45,277 nt of DNA from Opitutaceae bacterium (GCA_030693515.1 JAUYAK010000020.1:1-45277); one strand, 5' to 3'. Shown: positions 32,506-40,905, numbered from the stretch's first letter. Made by a program: numbers and translations. Notes: generated by a model not told the origin, from the sequence alone.

Positions 32506-33398
32506 ACGACGGTCTTCGTGAGCGTTTGAGTGGGCTCGAAGCGCACCTCCGCAGTCGACTGCGCGGTCAAGAGCACGTCCTGCCAGCCGCTGCTGCTGCC
32601 TTCCATCGCGGGGAGATGGGATTGGCCGCGGCCGACCGCCCCAAGAGTTCATTCCTGCTCGTGGGACCGACCGGGACCGGCAAAACCGAACTCATGCTCT
32701 GCTGCGGCGAGTATCTTTTCGGCGCAGGGCAAGTTTGCCGCTTCGATCTCTCCGACTACGCGCGCGCCGATGCCGTGGAATTGTTCCTCGGTTCCAATGC
32801 CAGTGACTGTGGCGCATTCGGCCGTGCGATGCAGGGTCGCACCCGCGGCATCCTCCTGTTCGACGAATTGGAGAAGGCACACGCCCGCCTGTGGGACTTG
32901 TTTCTTCAGCTCCTCGATCCTGGTCACGTGACGGTCGCGACGGGCGAACGGATTTCGACCGCGGGATTCTACATCGCTTTCAGCTCGAACCTCGGCGGTG
33001 CTGAGTCGATGCGGATGGAGCACTCCAGGTTCGCCAGCGTCGAACAGACCGTGCTGCGGCTGGTGAACCAGACGCTGAGGCCGGAATTCGTGGGCCGGAT
33101 CGAGGAGAAATGGGTGTTCCGCCGGTTGACGCCGGAGGTGCAGCGGGAGATCTGCGCGCTGCGCGTGGCCAATGAAACGGCACGGCTGCACGGTTTGGGC
33201 TACGATTTGACCGTCTCGCGCGAGGCACTGGAATTCCTGGTGCGCGAAGGATTCCATCCCCACCTCGGCGCGCGTCCCCTACGTCAGACCGTCGAGAAAC
33301 ACGTGCGCGATGCCGTGGTGCGCGAACTGTTCCGCCATGGCACGTGCAAAGGAACGATCGCGGTGGGCGAATCTGGTCGAAATCTTCTGGTCCGCTAG
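32502..33398 (+). CDS. Free-standing ClpB/ClpA D2-like AAA+ ATPase
   Basis: 298 residues. One AAA+ module of the ClpB second-ring type: Walker A GPTGTGKT (55-62), Walker B ILLFDE (117-122) followed by LEKAH, an Arg-bearing RPEFVGRIEE segment, and the C-terminal sensor-2 motif HLGARPLRQTVEK. It lacks the ClpB N-domain, first AAA ring and coiled middle domain. It is translationally coupled to the RHH regulator gene (ATGA overlap). It may remodel or unfold a transfer protein, or the regulator itself; this is inference. No ClpP-binding IGF/L loop was recognised. Confidence 0.85.
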   Translation: MNDGLRERLSGLEAHLRSRLRGQEHVLPAAAAAFHRGEMGLAAADRPKSSFLLVGPTGTGKTELMLCCGEYLFGAGQVCRFDLSDYARADAVELFLGSNASDCGAFGRAMQGRTRGILLFDELEKAHARLWDLFLQLLDPGHVTVATGERISTAGFYIAFSSNLGGAESMRMEHSRFASVEQTVLRLVNQTLRPEFVGRIEEKWVFRRLTPEVQREICALRVANETARLHGLGYDLTVSREALEFLVREGFHPHLGARPLRQTVEKHVRDAVVRELFRHGTCKGTIAVGESGRNLLVR

Positions 33399-33461
33399 AA
33401 GCATTCCGACTCCCGACCCGACGGTGATCCCCCTCTATCCGAAATCTACAATCCCCCGCCG

Positions 33462-34358
33462 ATGACCACCGAAGCCATTGTAAACGCGTTAATGAGCGCC
33501 GCCTCTGCTTTGAAGAAACCAGCAGAAGACCTGGCGGCGCAGGGATTGAAGGATCTCTACGCGGCAGTGAAAGCGCGCTTCCAAGGAAAAATTAGCGGGA
33601 AGCCCGACGCCGTGGACGCGCTGGAAAAGGCGACGGAGAAACCAGAGTCGGCCGCGAGAAAAGCCGTCCTTGTAGAAGAGATCGCTGAGACCAAATTTGA
33701 CGACGATCTCGAGTTGATGCACCTGCTGCAGCATCTCGGAAAGATGCTGCCTCCGACGGAGCCTACGATTCGACAAGACGTGCGCGTGCGGGGGCGCGGC
33801 AATCGTGTGCAGGTGGCGGCTGGAAATATCATTAACACCGAGAAGCACGTTCAGAAGAATGCGATCACTCCCGACGACCGGCATCTGAGCGGCGAACAGA
33901 AGAAACGGCTTCAGCCATTGATCCATGAACTAGCCACTCGACTGGCCGGCGAAGACGGAGAGCCCAACTACGCGAAGGTGCATCTGATGCTGCAGCACCA
34001 GTTCAACAAAACTTCCTATCTGCTGATCGATCGCGGCGATTTCGACAAGGCGGCTGCGTTCCTCAAAGAGCAACGCGCGATGAACCGCTCGCGCCTGCGC
34101 AGCCGAAATCCTGTCGCCTACAAGAACGATTTCTTTCGTGGCATTTGGAGCCGAGCGGGCGAACTCGGTTGGGAGAAGCCCCAAGTCTACGATTTCGCGC
34201 TCGAAAAGCTGAAACTCAAGAAGGCGATTTCTTCGCTGAAGGAATTGGGTCCGATTCAACTCAAGGCACTCTCAGAGGCGATGCAGGGCGAAGTGCGCAA
34301 AACCCGCGCGTCTGAGAAACCGCCGGGCGCGTCAGCGGATACTCCGCACCAATCGTAG
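33462..34358 (+). CDS. Two-domain protein with beta-linker motif, probable cargo
   Basis: 298 residues. Residues 1-95 are helical (EDLAAQGLKDLYAAVKARFQ) and resemble N-terminal effector-associated adaptor domains. Residues ~104-123 (VRGRGNRVQVAAGNIINTEK) form the repetitive Gly/Asn-Val/Ile beta linker often found after such domains. Residues ~140-215 (LSGEQKKRLQPLIHELATRL, YAKVHLMLQHQFNKTSY) follow the pattern of the helical ORF6C/antirepressor-type C-terminal domain. No catalytic motif is seen. Codon use is less GC-biased than in the transfer genes. It lies 63 bp after the AAA+ gene, convergent with the coupling-protein operon. It could be a signalling or defence-related accessory; the function is unknown. 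Confidence 0.65.
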   Translation: MTTEAIVNALMSAASALKKPAEDLAAQGLKDLYAAVKARFQGKISGKPDAVDALEKATEKPESAARKAVLVEEIAETKFDDDLELMHLLQHLGKMLPPTEPTIRQDVRVRGRGNRVQVAAGNIINTEKHVQKNAITPDDRHLSGEQKKRLQPLIHELATRLAGEDGEPNYAKVHLMLQHQFNKTSYLLIDRGDFDKAAAFLKEQRAMNRSRLRSRNPVAYKNDFFRGIWSRAGELGWEKPQVYDFALEKLKLKKAISSLKELGPIQLKALSEAMQGEVRKTRASEKPPGASADTPHQS

Positions 34359-34456
34359 GCGGCACCTACCGGTGCCCACCAGCGGCCGGCGCATCGCCCT
34401 GCCGCATCGCCTGCGGCGAATCGGAAACGCATTCTGCGCAGGTGGACGCGCCGGAC

Positions 34457-35980
34457 CTATTCCCGAGTCGATTGATTGGCGCGGGTGAAGGTCGTGAACG
34501 GCAACCGGCGCTGGAGTGGTTTCCCGGTAAAACGGGGATGCCGGATGATCGCTTCACCGTTCTTCAACGCCAGCAGCTGTTCGGTCTTGAACCACGGCTC
34601 GTCGGACAATTGCCAGTTGCGCGAAGATTTTCCCCCGCTGATCCCGCCACTGTATTTCCGGAGTTCGTGACCACCCATTTTCTGCGATAACATCTTTGCA
34701 CCCTGTTCGTCTGCCGCCCGAAAGTGAATTTGCGTGCGCAAGTTTGCCATGAACACATCTGCCTTCCGTTCAGTCTCGAACGAGGCGTAAAACGACAGCG
34801 GGGTTTGCGTCGCCGTGATTAACGACACACCTGCCTCGCGCAGCTCGTCCACGGTCAGGTGATCGGAAAAACCATCCTCGGAAACGAGCGTCGTTTTTTG
34901 CCCTTCATCCAAAACGAGCGAGATCAGGTTGCGGGCCCGCAATTCCGCTGGCTCCAGATCGAACCGGCGGAACGCGTGCAGAAAGAAAAGCTGTTTGCAG
35001 AGGAGATTCAGGTATTTTCGTTCGACCTGAAACACCTGGGGAATCGAAAGGCAGATGAGCCGGCCGAGGTCGACTTCCGCGAGTGAGAAATTGGGCTCGT
35101 TAGAGGAGAACACCTCGGCGATCTCCGCCGGCCGGTAAGGTCGGAGGAAATTGGCGACCGTGTAGACCGTGCCCGACTTTTGTTCCGGCGGCTGCCGGTC
35201 GAAGTCGGCGAAATAGCCTTGGAGGTGGGTGGCGGCACTGCGCCGTGCTTCGGACGCATCCGAGGTCGGCTTGGCCGTTTCATTGAGCGCGGCGACCAAT
35301 TCCTTCGTGTGCGATGAGACGCAGACGACGTCATAGATGTTGTCGAGGGTGACCGCGAGCCCCGCCACCTCAAGTCCCTGCATACTGTGCGTGATAATGT
35401 CCCGGGCGGTTTCCTTGAAGAACGCGTGGCCGCCGCGCTGGCCCGCGGCCGTGGCAGTGTCCACGAGGATCTTCGCGTAGGTCGCCCACGGCACCAACGG
35501 GTCGGCGAGCAAGTTTAACCGCAGCGGGGGCAGCCAATCGTCAGGCGCAGGTCCGGGAGGCCGGACGCGAATGAGCCGGAGGTCATTCTCCTGTCCCAAG
35601 GAGCGTGCGACCTCAGCCAGCGGTTTCCACAGCGCGCCCTTTGAATCGATCGCGAGGATTCCGGTATCTGGCAACGTGGCGCGAAGGCCGTGCACAATCG
35701 GGACGATGGCGCGTGCGGTCTTTCCCGTGCCGGTGCCGCCGGTGATAAAGAAATGGCAGCAGGCTTCGTCCCGGCTCCACGTTAGTCCCCACAGGCGCAG
35801 CACGATTCCCGGGGTCGTCGTCGTTGCCGCACAGTAGGCAAGCCAACTCGCGAGGCCCCCCGCCACGGGGGGCACCGTGGTAGCCAGCGGATGAGGCAGT
35901 GCCCACCACGCGATCCAAGCCCCGGCATAACAGAGGGCCGCGAGCGCCCAGCTCGAAGCAGTTGTTACGGCAGCAGCCAT
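34457..35980 (-). CDS. virD4: VirD4/TraG-type coupling protein
   Basis: 507 residues. Two N-terminal membrane helices (~8-28 and ~35-52) are followed by the ATPase domain: Walker A GGTGTGKT (81-88), Walker B LVLDEG (355-360), and the later TATQTPLSF segment typical of T4CPs. It brings the relaxosome to the secretion channel and pumps DNA. It is shorter than VirD4/TraG, mainly lacking a C-terminal extension. It overlaps the preceding gene by 16 bp as the last gene of the stb-like operon. Confidence 0.92.
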   Translation of the reverse strand: MAAAVTTASSWALAALCYAGAWIAWWALPHPLATTVPPVAGGLASWLAYCAATTTTPGIVLRLWGLTWSRDEACCHFFITGGTGTGKTARAIVPIVHGLRATLPDTGILAIDSKGALWKPLAEVARSLGQENDLRLIRVRPPGPAPDDWLPPLRLNLLADPLVPWATYAKILVDTATAAGQRGGHAFFKETARDIITHSMQGLEVAGLAVTLDNIYDVVCVSSHTKELVAALNETAKPTSDASEARRSAATHLQGYFADFDRQPPEQKSGTVYTVANFLRPYRPAEIAEVFSSNEPNFSLAEVDLGRLICLSIPQVFQVERKYLNLLCKQLFFLHAFRRFDLEPAELRARNLISLVLDEGQKTTLVSEDGFSDHLTVDELREAGVSLITATQTPLSFYASFETERKADVFMANLRTQIHFRAADEQGAKMLSQKMGGHELRKYSGGISGGKSSRNWQLSDEPWFKTEQLLALKNGEAIIRHPRFTGKPLQRRLPFTTFTRANQSTRE

Positions 35981-36435
35981 GCCAGCAGACTACCGCCAAA
36001 GATGACACCGATGACGAACGCCGCCGCAGTGTGGCGGCGTTGCGCCTTTTCGACGAGCTGCACCGACCTTGCGAGCGCTCGCTCCGCGGTTGTTAACGTG
36101 GCGACGGCGGCAGTGACCGGCGCAGCCAATTCCGCTTCGAGTTGTTTCGCCAATGCGACCGGTTTGGCGTCCAGGGCGGACTGCACTTTGGCGAGTTGGC
36201 CACCGACCTTCGCAATCGAGTCAGCGGCCTCGAGTATCAGTTTGGCGCGAGCCGTGAGTGCCGCCTGTAGCTCCATCGATACGGCCGTGAGCTTGCTCTC
36301 GCTCCCTTGCACGGTCTTCCAATGCCAGGCGATCAATAGGAAAACCGGGTCGTTTGGTTGCAGCCGGTAATGTTCGGCGACCCACTGCAATTCTTCCGGC
36401 ATATTCTCCGGATCAAGGATCTCTTCCGGTTTCAT
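35965..36435 (-). CDS. Single-pass membrane protein, StbC/TraM-like position
   Basis: 156 residues. An N-terminal motif (LQWVAEHYRLQPNDPVFLLI) recalls TraM-type proteins with a DDPIL stretch. A long helical, alanine-rich coiled segment follows (~50-130), then a C-terminal membrane helix (AAFVIGVIFGGSLLAWLLP). It overlaps the ParA-like gene by 4 bp and the coupling-protein gene by 16 bp. The third-gene position equals stbC of R388. A role linking relaxosome or partition factors to the membrane is inferred. Confidence 0.62.
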   Translation of the reverse strand: MKPEEILDPENMPEELQWVAEHYRLQPNDPVFLLIAWHWKTVQGSESKLTAVSMELQAALTARAKLILEAADSIAKVGGQLAKVQSALDAKPVALAKQLEAELAAPVTAAVATLTTAERALARSVQLVEKAQRRHTAAAFVIGVIFGGSLLAWLLP

Positions 36436-37145
36436 ACGCCCAGCAACTCACGCGCTTTCCCGAATTCCGCCGCCATACGCTCGTGATAACGGACGCACCG
36501 TGAACGATCGAGAAGGTGCAATGCCTCCGCCGTCCGTCCGCGTCCGACGGTGAGGTTTGCTCGTTGCAGGGCGTTACGCGTGACCTCGGCCAGCGGCGGC
36601 ACGTCCACCTCGACGGCGCCCATATCCGCCAGCCGTCGCTTCGAGTTGCTCTGTTCATAGAGATCGAGATGCTCGGAATCGCGCAGGTTCTTCATGACGA
36701 GCCAGCCCACGTCGGACCCGTAAGCATCAATCAATTCCGCGAGCTGCGAGTTGGCGTCCTTGTCGTCGGTGGCAATCACGACGAAAACCAGTCGCAAGCC
36801 GAGTTCCTCCTGGAGCTTGGTCAATCGAACCTCGTCGAGGTAGTGGCGGAGCTTCTCACCCCCGGCGGCGCGGGTATCGACTAATACCACATCAACCTCG
36901 TCTGAACTCAGCGGATGCACGATGCGGTCGAGGGCGGCCAGCTTGTCGAGATCGACGTCGGTGTCGATGAACTCGGCCTCGGGCACGAGCCGGTTAAAGG
37001 TCGAATTGGCGTGGTCCAAATCGAACGTTTTCAACCGCACGCCCTGTTCAGTGAGAAAATCGAAAAGCAGGGCGGCAACGAAGCTCTTGCCGACACCTCC
37101 CTTGTCCTGCGGGCAGACAATCAGTCGTTTTTCAGCAGCACTCAT
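36432..37145 (-). CDS. ParA/StbB-like ATPase
   Basis: 237 residues with a deviant Walker A KGGVGKS (15-21), switch-I FDLDHANST, and a Walker B-like DVVLVDTRAAGG. This is the ParA/MinD fold. In R388, stbB encodes such an ATPase next to oriT and affects conjugation and plasmid positioning. Here it follows a small DNA-binding gene by 3 bp and precedes a membrane-protein gene, the same order as stbABC. A ParA role in segregation would apply if the element has a circular stage. Confidence 0.85.
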   Translation of the reverse strand: MSAAEKRLIVCPQDKGGVGKSFVAALLFDFLTEQGVRLKTFDLDHANSTFNRLVPEAEFIDTDVDLDKLAALDRIVHPLSSDEVDVVLVDTRAAGGEKLRHYLDEVRLTKLQEELGLRLVFVVIATDDKDANSQLAELIDAYGSDVGWLVMKNLRDSEHLDLYEQSNSKRRLADMGAVEVDVPPLAEVTRNALQRANLTVGRGRTAEALHLLDRSRCVRYHERMAAEFGKARELLGV

Positions 37146-37148
37146 AAA

Positions 37149-37514
37149 TTAGAAATCGTCGCGCGCGATCTTCGGACCGCGCCTGCCCGAAGCCGGTGGC
37201 GCCGGCCTTGGTGGCGCGTCACCGGCCGGGGCGGGCGGAGCTGACGTTCGACGGGAGTCGGTCTCCAGGCGGCGACGCTCCCGTAGAACTTCAGCTTTGG
37301 TGAAATGACGGCGGCAATAGACGCCTACCGCTGCGGCAGATACTTTGAGCCCGTTGCGCAGCAAAGCGGCGGCGATCTGTTCGTAACTCAGAAACTTGAC
37401 GCGATACATCAAGAGCGCGTCGCGATGCGGTCCGAGCAGCGTTCGGCCCTGAACGGCCGGGTCGTAACGCCGGGCGTCCTCGATGAGGCGCGTCTGCAAC
37501 TCGGACACTTCCAT
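37149..37514 (-). CDS. HTH DNA-binding protein, StbA-like position
   Basis: Starting at ATG 37514 (MEVSELQTRLIEDARRYDPA) gives 121 residues. A central helix-turn-helix segment (YRVKFLSYEQIAAALLRNGL, then VSAAAVGVYCRRHF) is followed by a basic/proline-rich disordered tail ending KIARDDF. It is first in the stb-like operon and next to the probable oriT, which contains three repeats at 11-bp period. R388 StbA likewise binds 11-bp-period repeats near oriT. There is no sequence proof of homology to StbA. Confidence 0.7.
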   Translation of the reverse strand: MEVSELQTRLIEDARRYDPAVQGRTLLGPHRDALLMYRVKFLSYEQIAAALLRNGLKVSAAAVGVYCRRHFTKAEVLRERRRLETDSRRTSAPPAPAGDAPPRPAPPASGRRGPKIARDDF

Positions 37515-37519
37515 TGTCC

Positions 37520-37545
37520 TAACGCATACCGTTTCAATGCCGTTA
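37520..37545. promoter_or_regulatory. Operator-like palindrome of the stb-like operon
   Basis: TAACGCAT (37520-37527) faces ATGCCGTTA (37537-37545), with one base missing in the left arm. The right arm TCAATGCCGTTA matches the T4SS operator arm CCAATGCCATTA in 10 of 12 positions. It begins 6 bp upstream of the HTH-gene start codon, where a repressor would block transcription. Confidence 0.55.
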
Positions 37546-37592
37546 CTCAAGCCGATTCACGGCCAATGCCGGCGGGCGCGAGTTGTGAGCGA

Positions 37593-37620
37593 GTAGCGGA
37601 ATAGTAGCGTTGTGGTAGCG
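37593..37620. repeat. Three direct repeats with 11-bp period
   Basis: GTAGCG occurs at 37593, 37604 and 37615, exactly 11 bp apart, so all three lie on one DNA face. This matches the spacing of StbA-binding repeats near R388 oriT, but the sequence differs. A further GTAGCG lies at 37772. Confidence 0.6.
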
Positions 37621-37795
37621 GTTCGACCGAAGTTTCTTCGGGGTGGCGTGTCCTGCATTCAATAGCTGATTAAGGCGCGATGTTGATCGCGCAGTGACCG
37701 ATGATTTGACGGAAAGGATCATTGAACTTCTCCTCGTGTTTTACTGGCTTTGCCCAGTGTTTTCGCACAAGGTAGCGACGTTTTAGCCTGGTCTT

Positions 37796-37808
37796 CCTAT
37801 GCCATTAT
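37796..37808 (+). promoter_or_regulatory. Operator-like site at the relaxase gene
   Basis: CCTATGCCATTAT matches the T4SS operator arm in 11 of the first 12 positions, and similarity continues on both sides (TTCC before, CTC after). As at the T4SS promoter it contains a -10-like CATTAT (37803-37808). It argues for placing the relaxase start at ATG 37823 rather than at 37799, which lies inside the site. Confidence 0.6.
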
Positions 37809-37822
37809 CTCAGGCTTTGAAC

Positions 37823-40543
37823 ATGGTCAGATTCGATAAGCCCTGTCTGAGAGTGAAAGGAGCGGTCGAGTATTTTCGCGAGCACATGGGAATTGGCGAC
37901 TACTTGGATCAGGGTGGTCAGGCGAAACTGACGTGGTATGGTATTGCGGCGGAGAAGCTGGGTTTGCGCGGTGTCTGCCGGCGGGAGGATTTCGAACAAC
38001 TGTGCAAGGGTCGGCATCCGGTCACGGGGGATAAGCTCGCCGTGCGCGAGCGTGCCGCCGGTCGCCGGGTGTGTTTTTTCGGGCAGATCTCCGCCCCGAA
38101 AGACGTCAGCATCGCCTGCCTGATCGGCGGCGACAACCGTATCTGGGCCTGGTGGGACGAAGCGGTGCGCGAGACGCTCAAGGAAATCGAGGCCGTGACG
38201 GCAACCCGCGTGCGGCGCAGCGGCGCCGACGAAAATCGAACTACCGGCAACATGGTGGCCGCCGTGGTCACGCACGAGGCGAGCCGCAAGCTCGATCCAC
38301 AACTGCACACCCATGTTTGCGTGCTCAACGTGACGTTCGACACCGCGGAGAACCGCTGGAAGAGCGTCCAGCCTTCTGGATTCTACAAGCATCAGGGGTT
38401 TCTGCGCGAAGTGTGCTACAACAAGCTCGCCGAGAGACTGCTCGCTGCCGGATACGAACTCGAGCCCGCTCGCGGAATCGGATTCACGATCAAGGGCGTT
38501 CCGCCCGCCTTGCGGGAGCGTTTCAGCCAGCGCCGCGCCCAGATCCTGCGCGAAACCGCGGCGGCGGGCGCGGTTTCGCAGGACGCGATTCAAACAATCG
38601 TGAGCAACAGCCGCGACGCGAAGGTTAACGCCACTGCGGACGACCTGCGGGCTGGTTGGCTCCGCTCCGCAGGCGCTGAGACCGACGCACTGAGAGCAGT
38701 GGTCGCCGCTGCGGACGGCACGCGCCCGTTTCATCCGGGGCCGGAAACCGCCGCGGCCTTGACCGCTGGCGGGGCGCATCTGTTCGAACGTCAATCGGTG
38801 GTTGATGAACGCGAGTTGCTGCGTGAGGCGCTGGTGGCTGGCCGTGGAGCCGTATCGGTCGGCGATCTCCGGCGCGAATTGTCCGTGCGGCTGGAATCGA
38901 AGGAATTGGTGCGAGTCGGGCCGGACGTGGCGTCGCGCGAAACGCTTCTGGCCGAACAGGAATTCGTGAACTGGGCCGACGCCCACTGCCGCGATGCACC
39001 CGCCCTCGGTCACGCTTCGGTCGCGGGTGGGCTGGATTCCGATCAAGCCGAGGCGGTTGCATCGGTGCTCGGGTCACGCTCGCGGGTCGTGATCCTTCAG
39101 GGCGATGCGGGCACCGGCAAGACGACGTGCCTCAAGGCGGTCGTCGCCGGAATCGAGGAATCCGGCGGTCGCGTGTTCGGCTGCGCGCCGTCGTCTGGCG
39201 CAGCCGATGTGCTTCGCACGGAACTGACACCGGAGGCCGACACGCTGCAGCAGCTCTTGGTGAACGCACCGCTGCAAGCGCAGGTGCGGGGACGGGTGCT
39301 CGTCGTGGACGAGGCTGGCTTGATTTCTGTTCGTCAAATGCGCGACCTCTGTCGTCTTGCCCAAGCGAACGACTGCCGGTTGTTGCTGGTCGGCGATATC
39401 AAACAGCACTCGTCCGTCGAAGCCGGCGATGCGTTGCGGTGTCTCCAGGCGTATGCGCACGTTCCCGCGGTCCGGTTGACGAACATCCGGCGCCAGAAAA
39501 ATCCCGCCTATCGCGAGGCCGTGTCGCTGCTGGCGCGCGGAGATGCCTTCGGGGCGTTCAAACGATTCGTCCGGCTCGGTGCGGTTCAGGAAATCAAAAA
39601 CTCGCACGCTCTATTTCGCACCGCGGCTGACGACTACGTGTGCACGGTCGCCTCGGGCAAGACCTGCTTGGCGATCTCCCCGGTGTGGTCGGAGATTCAC
39701 GCCTTCACCGCGGAAGTCCGCGCGCGGATGAGGGCGGCCGGCCGGCTGCAATCGGCCGAGCGATCAGTGCCGGTCGTGTTTTCGCTCAACTGGACGCGGG
39801 AATACCACCGGCGCGTCGAAAACTATCAGCCCAAGGATCTGCTGTCGTTTCACCGTGCCACGGCGGGCTACGCCAAGGGTGACCAAGCCACGGTCGTTCG
39901 GCGCAAGGAAGGATTGCTGATCGTCCGGGCCGGCGACGGGACAGAGCGTATGCTCGATCCGAAACGGACGAGCGGGTTCGACGTCGGCCTTGGCCAGGAG
40001 ATCCGCGTCGCCATCGGCGACCGGCTGCTGATTCGGGCGAATTGCAAACCGGCGCGGTTGAAAAACGGCGACGTCGTTGAGGTCCGCGGCTTCGGCGAAA
40101 ACGGTGCGTTGCAGCTCACTGACGGCCGCACGGTGCCGGCGGCGTTCCGTGAGTTTTCGCACGGCTACGCCACGACGTCGCATCGTGCGCAAGGCAAGAC
40201 TGTGGCTCGCGGCATCCTGCTCTTGGCCGAGGCCGGCATTCAGGCCGCGAACCTAAAACAGGCTTACGTGAGCAATTCTCGGTTCCAGGAGTCCCAGACG
40301 ATCTACACTACCGACAAGCGCGCGGCGCGTGACGCGATGATGCGGCCCGCGGACCGCCGCCTCGCGTCAGACGTGTTCGTTTCTCCTCTGACAACGGCGC
40401 AATCGTTCCGGCAAGCGTTTCTGCACCGGCTGTTCAACTCCCGCGTGACGAATCCCGCGCTGGCGATGTTACGGGGAGCGCTGAATGTATTTCGCGAACC
40501 AGCCGTCAGGGTTCCTCATGTGCGCACTGTTTCCAATCAATGA
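37823..40543 (+). CDS. trwC: MobF (TrwC/TraI-type) relaxase-helicase
   Basis: Starting at ATG 37823 (MVRFDKPC) gives 906 residues. The relaxase domain has candidate catalytic tyrosines Tyr17 and Tyr27 and the three-His metal motif HEASRKLDPQLHTH (H151, H162, H164). The 5'-3' helicase domain has Walker A GDAGTGKT (427-434), Walker B VVDEAG (~494-499), GDIKQHSSVEAGD, and the motif V/VI region YATTSHRAQGKT. It nicks one oriT strand, stays covalently bound and unwinds DNA for transfer. An alternative start at 37799 adds 8 residues but lies inside an operator-like site. Confidence 0.93.
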   Translation: MVRFDKPCLRVKGAVEYFREHMGIGDYLDQGGQAKLTWYGIAAEKLGLRGVCRREDFEQLCKGRHPVTGDKLAVRERAAGRRVCFFGQISAPKDVSIACLIGGDNRIWAWWDEAVRETLKEIEAVTATRVRRSGADENRTTGNMVAAVVTHEASRKLDPQLHTHVCVLNVTFDTAENRWKSVQPSGFYKHQGFLREVCYNKLAERLLAAGYELEPARGIGFTIKGVPPALRERFSQRRAQILRETAAAGAVSQDAIQTIVSNSRDAKVNATADDLRAGWLRSAGAETDALRAVVAAADGTRPFHPGPETAAALTAGGAHLFERQSVVDERELLREALVAGRGAVSVGDLRRELSVRLESKELVRVGPDVASRETLLAEQEFVNWADAHCRDAPALGHASVAGGLDSDQAEAVASVLGSRSRVVILQGDAGTGKTTCLKAVVAGIEESGGRVFGCAPSSGAADVLRTELTPEADTLQQLLVNAPLQAQVRGRVLVVDEAGLISVRQMRDLCRLAQANDCRLLLVGDIKQHSSVEAGDALRCLQAYAHVPAVRLTNIRRQKNPAYREAVSLLARGDAFGAFKRFVRLGAVQEIKNSHALFRTAADDYVCTVASGKTCLAISPVWSEIHAFTAEVRARMRAAGRLQSAERSVPVVFSLNWTREYHRRVENYQPKDLLSFHRATAGYAKGDQATVVRRKEGLLIVRAGDGTERMLDPKRTSGFDVGLGQEIRVAIGDRLLIRANCKPARLKNGDVVEVRGFGENGALQLTDGRTVPAAFREFSHGYATTSHRAQGKTVARGILLLAEAGIQAANLKQAYVSNSRFQESQTIYTTDKRAARDAMMRPADRRLASDVFVSPLTTAQSFRQAFLHRLFNSRVTNPALAMLRGALNVFREPAVRVPHVRTVSNQ

Positions 40544-40905
40544 GTCTCAAACCACAACTCGATAAACCGCCCGTGCCGGTTTCAGCTCCTCCCGCGTGGG
40601 GCGAACTAGCCGAACCGGGCGAGCCGGTTAGCGTCATCCGCTTCGAGTGCGAAGACGGGGCGTATTCGTATCCTTACCATGCCCTTTCGCGCTGGGTGCT
40701 GCAAGCCGGTCAACCGGAATGTCTGGTCGTTCAGGTCGGAAAGGACCGACTAACGGTGCGTGGTCGCGATTTAAACGTAGTCCGTGATGCTTTGGATGCC
40801 GGCCGGCTGCGAGTGCTGCGGCCGGCCAAAGCGCGATATGACGCCGTCCAGCGCGGGACAATCGTAGCGCAGATTGAAGTCGAGCTATCGACGCACGAAA
40901 AATAA
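40540..40905 (+). CDS. Small protein coupled to the relaxase gene
   Basis: 121 residues, overlapping the relaxase stop by 4 bp (ATGA). A proline-rich lead is followed by a compact beta-rich core (VSVIRFECEDGAYSYPYHAL, CLVVQVGKDRLTVRGRDL) with a helix and a final strand. No signal peptide or membrane helix. I do not recognise the family. Translational coupling suggests a relaxosome accessory. It is the last gene that looks like part of the element. Confidence 0.75.
   Translation: MSLKPQLDKPPVPVSAPPAWGELAEPGEPVSVIRFECEDGAYSYPYHALSRWVLQAGQPECLVVQVGKDRLTVRGRDLNVVRDALDAGRLRVLRPAKARYDAVQRGTIVAQIEVELSTHEK

Larger units (their letters stand above)
37515..37822. other. Probable oriT and divergent promoter region
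   Basis: A 308-bp gene-free stretch between the stb-like operon and the relaxase gene. It contains an operator-like imperfect palindrome (37520-37545), three 11-bp-period direct repeats (37593-37620), and hairpins CCGAAG-TTT-CTTCGG (37627-37641), GCGCGA-TGTTGA-TCGCGC (37675-37692) and ACTGG-CTTTGC-CCAGT (37743-37758). A second operator-like site lies at 37796-37807. This density of inverted repeats beside a MobF relaxase is what an oriT looks like. The nick site cannot be placed with confidence. TCCTGC at 37651 recalls the P-type nick core but the relaxase is MobF. Confidence 0.65.

Noticed and set aside
37651-37656. TCCTGC as a P-type (RP4-like) nick site
   Set aside because: The relaxase is MobF, which uses different nick sequences; six bases are not enough evidence.
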